In this document: piece after piece, positions 59,283-64,000 of the stretch
Numbering within the stretch: the stretch's first letter is position 1
How the letters are laid out: each line of letters begins with the position of its first letter
DNA from: UBA12088 sp964635195
GTDB lineage: Bacteria; Patescibacteriota; Minisyncoccia; Phycocordibacterales; UBA12088
Length of the DNA: 64,000 nucleotides
Direction: 5' to 3'
Assembly (NCBI GenBank): GCA_964635195.1
Contig: CAZWNC010000004.1
Span: 1-64,000 of the forward strand
Translations under genes and position numbers: made by a program
The notes under the pieces: generated by a model
What the model was told of the DNA's origin: nothing
What the model saw: the letters and a program-made list of their open reading frames with translations, nothing else
The model's database searches: none

Positions 59283-62099
59283 ATGCATACAATCTTTAAA
59301 CAAAAAAGTTTTTTAAAGATGATGTTATTATTCATGTTCTGTGTTTCCTGGGGAAACGTATTTGGCAGTGAGGTAGGCTCGAGCGTGAGCAGCAATACTA
59401 ATTTAATGAATGGGCTAGTTTCATATTGGCCGATGGACGACGTAGATGGCCTGCGGGAGGACGTTCATGGTGAGTATGATTTGGTATGTAATGGCGTTAC
59501 CAGTTCCTCTGGAATCCAGAGTGGTGCATCTCAGTTTTTTTCTGAACAAGAATCGTTTCTGCAAACCTTCTCAGACTTTGGTTTTACAAAATCAAGTGAT
59601 AATTTCTCTTATTCACTATGGTTCAAAACTGATAAATTACCACCAGATGGCAATATCGTGACATTAATCTCACGCTGGCTTAATGCCAACTCTGAAGGCA
59701 CCTTCTTTGATCTTGATTACTTCGTAGAAAATCCAACATTGTTGATTCGTTCGTATTTTGCTTCGAACGCAGAGTATTTGTTTACTCACACAATAGATTT
59801 TGATTCCACATTGTTCCATCACGTGGTCGCATCATTTAATGTTTCAGATAACATTAGTCATCTATATGTCGACGGAAAACTTGTGAGTGAAGGTTTTATT
59901 GCCGCAGGTGATGCAGGAGGCAATCAAAACTCTTTTCTTGAGATTGGGCGATTTAGAGATGGTAACGGGAATTTGTTACCAAGGTATTTTGACGGCGCTA
60001 TTGACGAAGTAGGTTTTTGGAATCGGGCACTTACGGCGGAGGAGGTTACTATGCTGTATAACGATGGCAAGGGTTTGCCGTATCAGGTTGGTGACGTGGT
60101 TCCCGAGGACGCAGTCTCTTCGGTAGCATTTCTGCCCGGTATCATGGCGAGTAGGTTGTATACGGAAGACCGAGAAGGGGATGAGCGCAAACGATGGGAA
60201 AGTGTGCTCGCGGGTGATATCGAGATGCTGGGCATGCGTGAGGATGGCACAAGTCAAAGCACGGTGCTCTATACGAAGGACGTGATTGACGATATTCGTC
60301 CCATAACCGGACTGGGCTCGTTTGGGGACGCGTACGATAGGTGGATTCATTTTATGGACGGACTGGTTGCAAATGGGACGCTTAAAGAATGGAAGGCGTT
60401 GCCATACGATTGGCGTTTAGCGACAGATGAGCTTTTTTTGAAGGGATGGGACATGGGTGAAGGAAAAGTGTCATATGTTGGTGCGCCACCTACTCCTGAA
60501 GGGGAAGGAGGAGACACCGTGCCGTACATGTTGGAAGTGTTGGAAGAGCTTGCTCAAAATTCGCCTACCGGCAAGGTGACCATTGTGGCACACAGTAATG
60601 GTGGGTTGGTGGCGAAAAATGTACTGAGGTATCTTGAAACGACGCACCATCCGCTTCTCGACAAGATTGATACACTGGTATTGGTGGCGTCGCCACAAGC
60701 AGGCACGCCGAAGGCTTTGCGCGAGATCTTGCATGGTGTGGATATGCCGGCACAGCAGACACTGCGTGATGCCGTGGAGTACATGCCCGGCGCGTATGGG
60801 CTGCTACCCTCACCACACCTGATGACAGTACTGGAGGAGCCGGTCGTGGAAACGTCCGAAAGTGTGAGCATGCTTCCGCTTATGCAGGATATGGCAGGTA
60901 CAAACATAACGACCTATGATGATTTACGTAAATTTCTCACCGGTGAGCTTGGTACTCGCTCTGAGCTTTCGACTTTGGGATACTTGCATCCCAATCTTTT
61001 AAGCGCAGCACTCATTGCCTCAAGTTCGGCGATGCATGCAGGTGTGGACGAGTGGACGCCACCTGCGCACATACGTGTTGTGCAGGTCGTGGGAACGGGT
61101 CTCTGGACGCCGCGTGGGGTTGCCTACAGTGCGTACGATAGAAAGACCAGCTCGGGTGGGATGGTGAAGTCGCTGCGTACCGAATGGCTCGCGAACATGG
61201 CGGGGGACGGTACGGTGCTCGCAAAGTCGGCGGAGAGTGGCAACGTGGATGAAACTTACTACTTGGGGATGAGTGACTACAACGAGTTTGCAGACGAAAG
61301 CTATGCGCACATGAATATTCTCTCGACGGCGCCTGTACAGGTGCTTATTGAGGATGTGGTACTGAAAAAATCGCCCAATGTACCGCTCTACATGAACACG
61401 ACAGGAGCGACGGATGCATTTCCGCACTTTGAAATGCGAGTGTATTCGCCGCTCGATATACATTTGTACCGTGATGGCAAACATACCGGTGTGACAAACG
61501 AGCCCTCGACCGACATGGGGCGGTATACTGAGATAGAAATACCCAATAGCTTCTATGAAGAGTGGGTGGACGTAAAGTATGCCGGAGCCGGTCTCTCCAG
61601 GGCAACTGACGCAGTGCTTACAGGTACGGGGGATGGGGAGTTTACGCTTGAGATCGACATGCATGATGGTGACGGACGCATGGAGACGCATGTGTGGACG
61701 AACGTGCCTGTACGTTCAGTATCGAAAGGGACCATGGTGGTCGATGAGGATACTGCGCCGATTTTGGCATACGACTATGATGGTGACGGTACAATCGACG
61801 CCGAACTTGCGTCAGGGGATGTGTTTGTGCCGCGGGTAACATATTCGGTTTCATTTGCCGGCCTGCGTGCAGCGATATACGACGCGGAGATGGCGCGCGT
61901 GTTGGAAACATGGTTTCTAGGTCGAGTGACACTTGCTGAACAGCTAGTAAAAAAGGGTGGAAAAGGGAACAAGACGGCGGCAAAGGTTATACTTGAGACG
62001 ATTGCATGGAGCGCGGAAAAGCAGAGTGGTAAGGGGTTGAGTGCAGAGGAAGCGGAGACGATAGCAAAACTTGCACGAGCGGTGAGGTTGAGTTTATAA
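59283..62099 (+). CDS. Exported LamG domain plus LCAT-type lipase/acyltransferase fusion
   Basis: A 938-residue exported protein. Signal peptide at residues 1-28 (MMLLFMFCVSWGNVFG). A LamG-3/concanavalin-like domain spans about 45-262 (GLVSYWPMDDVDG, HLYVDGKLV, FDGAIDEVGFWNRALTAEE). A lecithin:cholesterol acyltransferase-like alpha/beta hydrolase follows (about 280-690), with AFLPGIMASRLY, LPYDWRLATD, the nucleophile elbow VAHSNGG (Ser438) and VASPQAGTPKAL. A C-terminal beta region contains a DYDGDGTID calcium-binding-like loop. It would act on lipids or glycolipids outside the cell, with LamG binding sugar. The first 780 nt are AT-rich, unlike the rest. Confidence 0.88.
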   Translation: MHTIFKQKSFLKMMLLFMFCVSWGNVFGSEVGSSVSSNTNLMNGLVSYWPMDDVDGLREDVHGEYDLVCNGVTSSSGIQSGASQFFSEQESFLQTFSDFGFTKSSDNFSYSLWFKTDKLPPDGNIVTLISRWLNANSEGTFFDLDYFVENPTLLIRSYFASNAEYLFTHTIDFDSTLFHHVVASFNVSDNISHLYVDGKLVSEGFIAAGDAGGNQNSFLEIGRFRDGNGNLLPRYFDGAIDEVGFWNRALTAEEVTMLYNDGKGLPYQVGDVVPEDAVSSVAFLPGIMASRLYTEDREGDERKRWESVLAGDIEMLGMREDGTSQSTVLYTKDVIDDIRPITGLGSFGDAYDRWIHFMDGLVANGTLKEWKALPYDWRLATDELFLKGWDMGEGKVSYVGAPPTPEGEGGDTVPYMLEVLEELAQNSPTGKVTIVAHSNGGLVAKNVLRYLETTHHPLLDKIDTLVLVASPQAGTPKALREILHGVDMPAQQTLRDAVEYMPGAYGLLPSPHLMTVLEEPVVETSESVSMLPLMQDMAGTNITTYDDLRKFLTGELGTRSELSTLGYLHPNLLSAALIASSSAMHAGVDEWTPPAHIRVVQVVGTGLWTPRGVAYSAYDRKTSSGGMVKSLRTEWLANMAGDGTVLAKSAESGNVDETYYLGMSDYNEFADESYAHMNILSTAPVQVLIEDVVLKKSPNVPLYMNTTGATDAFPHFEMRVYSPLDIHLYRDGKHTGVTNEPSTDMGRYTEIEIPNSFYEEWVDVKYAGAGLSRATDAVLTGTGDGEFTLEIDMHDGDGRMETHVWTNVPVRSVSKGTMVVDEDTAPILAYDYDGDGTIDAELASGDVFVPRVTYSVSFAGLRAAIYDAEMARVLETWFLGRVTLAEQLVKKGGKGNKTAAKVILETIAWSAEKQSGKGLSAEEAETIAKLARAVRLSL

Positions 62100-62118
62100 G
62101 AAACATACGTACCTCTAC

Positions 62119-62146
62119 CAACACCTCTCTCACAAGAGAGGTGTTG
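62119..62146 (+). terminator. Hairpin after the LamG-LCAT gene
   Basis: Perfect 12-bp stem CAACACCTCTCT/AGAGAGGTGTTG with loop CACA; no real T-run, so termination may be partial. Confidence 0.65.
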
Positions 62147-62215
62147 TGTATGAGTGCCTCAAGGGTCAATGTCGAGTGTGCTTGAAAGGGCTCGACGGCG
62201 CGCTTAAACTCCATG

Positions 62216-62221
62216 TATGAT
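62216..62221 (+). promoter_or_regulatory. -10 hexamer of membrane-anchored protein gene (leaderless)
   Basis: TATGAT ends 6 nt before the ATG at 62228. Confidence 0.55.
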
Positions 62222-62227
62222 GTATCT

Positions 62228-63292
62228 ATGGTACAAACCAACATAGTACAGGGTTCTGTTCAACCTAGTGTATTACTGAAACTCAGTTTGGTTGTGGGCG
62301 TAATCGGTGTATCTGTAGCATGGTGGATACTAAAAGCGGACTCACCCATGTTCCTTTCCCACGAGGACCGTACGGTTGTCAGCACATCGACCACCGCGGT
62401 TGATGCTCGAGAGGTGTCGGGTGTACAGAACGCAGTGGGTGATCCTGCACCATCTCCTGTGCATACGCAAACCACAACACCAGTGTCGACAGATGAAAAC
62501 GTCAGGCAAGCGCAAGAAGTCGCCAGCCATGTTCAAGGTCTCATGATCGAGTTGGACGAGGAAGCGCCATTCTTTACCTTGACCGACGTTCGTGGTTCGA
62601 CAACGGGAATGCGAATGTTTGATTTTTGCCTTGCCACATCCCCGGTCACTGCGATGCGTGAGGAGCAGTGCATTACGTGGGGAGTACCGGATTGTACGGA
62701 AGTGACCAAGGAAATGGTCTCCGAACTTTGTCGTGGTCCGTATGATAGGCCTGAGGAGGTGCCCAATTCAGGGGTCGAGTCCTTTGGCAGTGGTATGAAA
62801 ATTCACGTCACACCCAGCGTCTCGCAATCCCCTTATCGCGTCACCTTCGAGTCTGATGCACTCGTGTATCAAGTATTGACCATAGGTGGCGCAGTAGCTG
62901 AAACACCTCTGTCACGCATAGCTTTTCCGATGGGCGCGCGCTCGCGTGCGACGTTCGAGATCGAGGTTATCGATAAACAGCTTAACGTGCGTCAGGTACA
63001 GCTCGACCTTCTTGGAAACGCGGAGCAGGTATACACCCTGAGCCATAAAGGTGTCGGTGCAGATACCACATGTACGATTCTGCGTGAGCTGCTTGCGCGT
63101 GCCACCTTGTCTGACACCGTGCGCACATCGCTCGCACGCGATATTGACGCGCTGCGTGCCTATGCAGTACATAAAGATGCGGTAGTTCGTGCTCGTATTG
63201 AGTCGGCACTTTCAACGTATGTTGACGATGAAGCAATCGAGTATGTACACGTAATCCGTGCTCTGCTTGATGAATGGAATAATGCAAAATGA
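62228..63292 (+). CDS. Membrane-anchored exported protein of unknown function
   Basis: A 354-residue protein with one N-terminal transmembrane helix (about residues 18-36, LVVGVIGVSVAWWIL), a Thr/Ser/Val-rich linker and an outer domain. The domain has a cysteine-containing region (FDFCLATSP, EQCITWGVPDCTEVT, SELCRGPYD) probably forming disulphides, followed by a beta-rich part and a helical C-terminus. No family recognised. ATG at 62228 is chosen (not 62213) because TATGAT precedes it by 6 nt. secD follows 115 nt downstream from its own promoter. Confidence 0.75.
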   Translation: MVQTNIVQGSVQPSVLLKLSLVVGVIGVSVAWWILKADSPMFLSHEDRTVVSTSTTAVDAREVSGVQNAVGDPAPSPVHTQTTTPVSTDENVRQAQEVASHVQGLMIELDEEAPFFTLTDVRGSTTGMRMFDFCLATSPVTAMREEQCITWGVPDCTEVTKEMVSELCRGPYDRPEEVPNSGVESFGSGMKIHVTPSVSQSPYRVTFESDALVYQVLTIGGAVAETPLSRIAFPMGARSRATFEIEVIDKQLNVRQVQLDLLGNAEQVYTLSHKGVGADTTCTILRELLARATLSDTVRTSLARDIDALRAYAVHKDAVVRARIESALSTYVDDEAIEYVHVIRALLDEWNNAK

Positions 63293-63328
63293 CGTTTACC
63301 ATTTCTCGTCTCGTGTATGTTTTGCGCA

Positions 63329-63356
63329 TTGCAAATATGTCGAAAAACGCTATACT
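63329..63356 (+). promoter_or_regulatory. secD promoter
   Basis: -35 TTGCAA (63329-63334), 16-bp spacer, -10 TATACT (63351-63356), giving a leader of about 45 nt. Confidence 0.65.
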
Positions 63357-63407
63357 GGCCGAACATATCCTGCAAACGCGTTTCTGTGACCGCAAGATTA
63401 TATCCTC

Positions 63408-64000
63408 ATGGAGAAAAATCCCCCTACTCAAACAAATGTGACGGTATATCGTTCGTGGGCGGTTATATTTGTATTAGTGACTATCTTGGTAGGGTGGTGG
63501 CTCTTGAACGTACAACGTGATGCTGGGAATGAGCGAAAGTTTCGCTTTGGGCTTGATCTCGTAGGTGGAAGCCATCTTGTCTATGAAGCGGATACCTCAC
63601 ATCTTGATCCGGCGGAGGTTGATGACGCCATGATGGCACTACGTGACGTGATTGAAACGCGCGTTAATTTGTTTGGTGTTTCAGAACCCTTGGTACAGGT
63701 CGAGAAGGCAAGTGCTCTTTCGGAGGGCGACAAAACTGAACGATTGATTGTTGAGCTTCCGGGAGTGACCGATCTCCAAGAGGCGGTAGAGATGATTGGT
63801 GCAACACCTCAGCTTGATTTCAAGCTCGTGGGTGATAAGGTTGGCACTTCGACCGATGTCACTTACATCGAAACTGGCCTTACCGGTCGGTATCTCACCA
63901 AGGCACGTCTGCAATTTTCCGGCACACAGGGAGGGCCTGGATTTTCCAATGAGCCACTTGTGATGGTTGATTTTAATGATGAAGGGAAGGAGCTTTTTGC
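63408..64000 (+). CDS. secD: Protein translocase subunit SecD (3' end cut by window)
   Basis: The first 197 codons of SecD. After a short polar N-terminus comes a transmembrane helix (SWAVIFVLVTILVGWWLLNV), then the signature KFRFGLDLVGGSHLVYEAD and the P1 domain with ETRVNLFGVSEPLVQVE, typical of SecD. With SecF it uses the proton motive force to pull exported proteins through SecYEG. Start ATG 63408 fits the normal SecD N-terminus. secF probably follows beyond the window. Confidence 0.95.
   Translation, partial: MEKNPPTQTNVTVYRSWAVIFVLVTILVGWWLLNVQRDAGNERKFRFGLDLVGGSHLVYEADTSHLDPAEVDDAMMALRDVIETRVNLFGVSEPLVQVEKASALSEGDKTERLIVELPGVTDLQEAVEMIGATPQLDFKLVGDKVGTSTDVTYIETGLTGRYLTKARLQFSGTQGGPGFSNEPLVMVDFNDEGKELF

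Noticed and set aside
1..64000. tRNA, rRNA, CRISPR or IS elements
   Set aside because: No cloverleaf, rRNA blocks, regular direct repeats or transposase genes were visible in either strand.
1..64000. UGA-to-Gly recoding as in Gracilibacteria
   Set aside because: TGA serves as the normal stop of several clear genes (for example at 2613-2615 and 43715-43717) and is absent inside conserved genes.

Overview
The window looks like a chromosomal piece of a Patescibacteria (Candidate Phyla Radiation) genome, most likely a Parcubacteria-type lineage. This is inferred from the gene content, not from any rRNA marker. The signs are a short trigger factor without the PPIase domain, a minimal type IV pilus block, lamin-tail and LamG surface proteins, a lone TraG/VirD4-like ATPase, many one-domain surface-glycan enzymes, ADP-forming acetyl-CoA synthetase as an energy enzyme, and few Shine-Dalgarno sites. 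TGA is used as a stop, so the code is standard (not the Gracilibacteria code). I see no rRNA, tRNA, IS element or CRISPR array.

Layout. 0-2.6 kb: end of a secreted protein, a frameshifted small gene, a slipin and two small membrane proteins. 2.6-9.6 kb (minus strand): type IV pilus operon pilB-pilC plus three large prepilin-like proteins. 9.7-17.6 kb (plus): core information-processing genes nusA, ppa, two envelope proteins, trigger factor, rpsL-rpsG and fusA, with clear promoters and terminators. 17.7-19.2 kb: an orphan 430-aa protein behind a structured leader. 19.3-26.6 kb: Nfu, ferredoxin and FAD reductase (plus), facing ADP-forming acetyl-CoA synthetase, a membrane-anchored protein and a cytoplasmic GH13 enzyme (minus). 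26.7-30.7 kb: TraG/VirD4-like ATPase and a lamin-tail/PKD protein that crosses a 10-N scaffold gap.

30.7-59.1 kb is one large surface-polysaccharide region: a sugar epimerase, a short UDP-sugar dehydrogenase, an AsnB-type amidotransferase, eight GT4-like and two GT2 glycosyltransferases, two GtrA flippase-like proteins, a GT39-like protein, three paralogous multi-pass GT-C-like proteins, six SAM methyltransferases and a Wzx-type flippase. The simplest reading is that the GT4 enzymes build a lipid-linked glycan inside, Wzx flips it, and GT2/GtrA/GT-C modules decorate it outside through polyprenyl-phosphate sugars. yvcK is embedded in this region. 59.3-64 kb: a LamG-LCAT hydrolase, a membrane-anchored protein and the start of secD.

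A striking feature of the whole window is promoter placement: at least 17 genes carry a -10 hexamer ending only 6-8 nt before the start codon, as expected for leaderless mRNAs. A few genes (nusA, fusA, secD, the orphan gene at 17.9 kb) instead have proper leaders, some of them structured.
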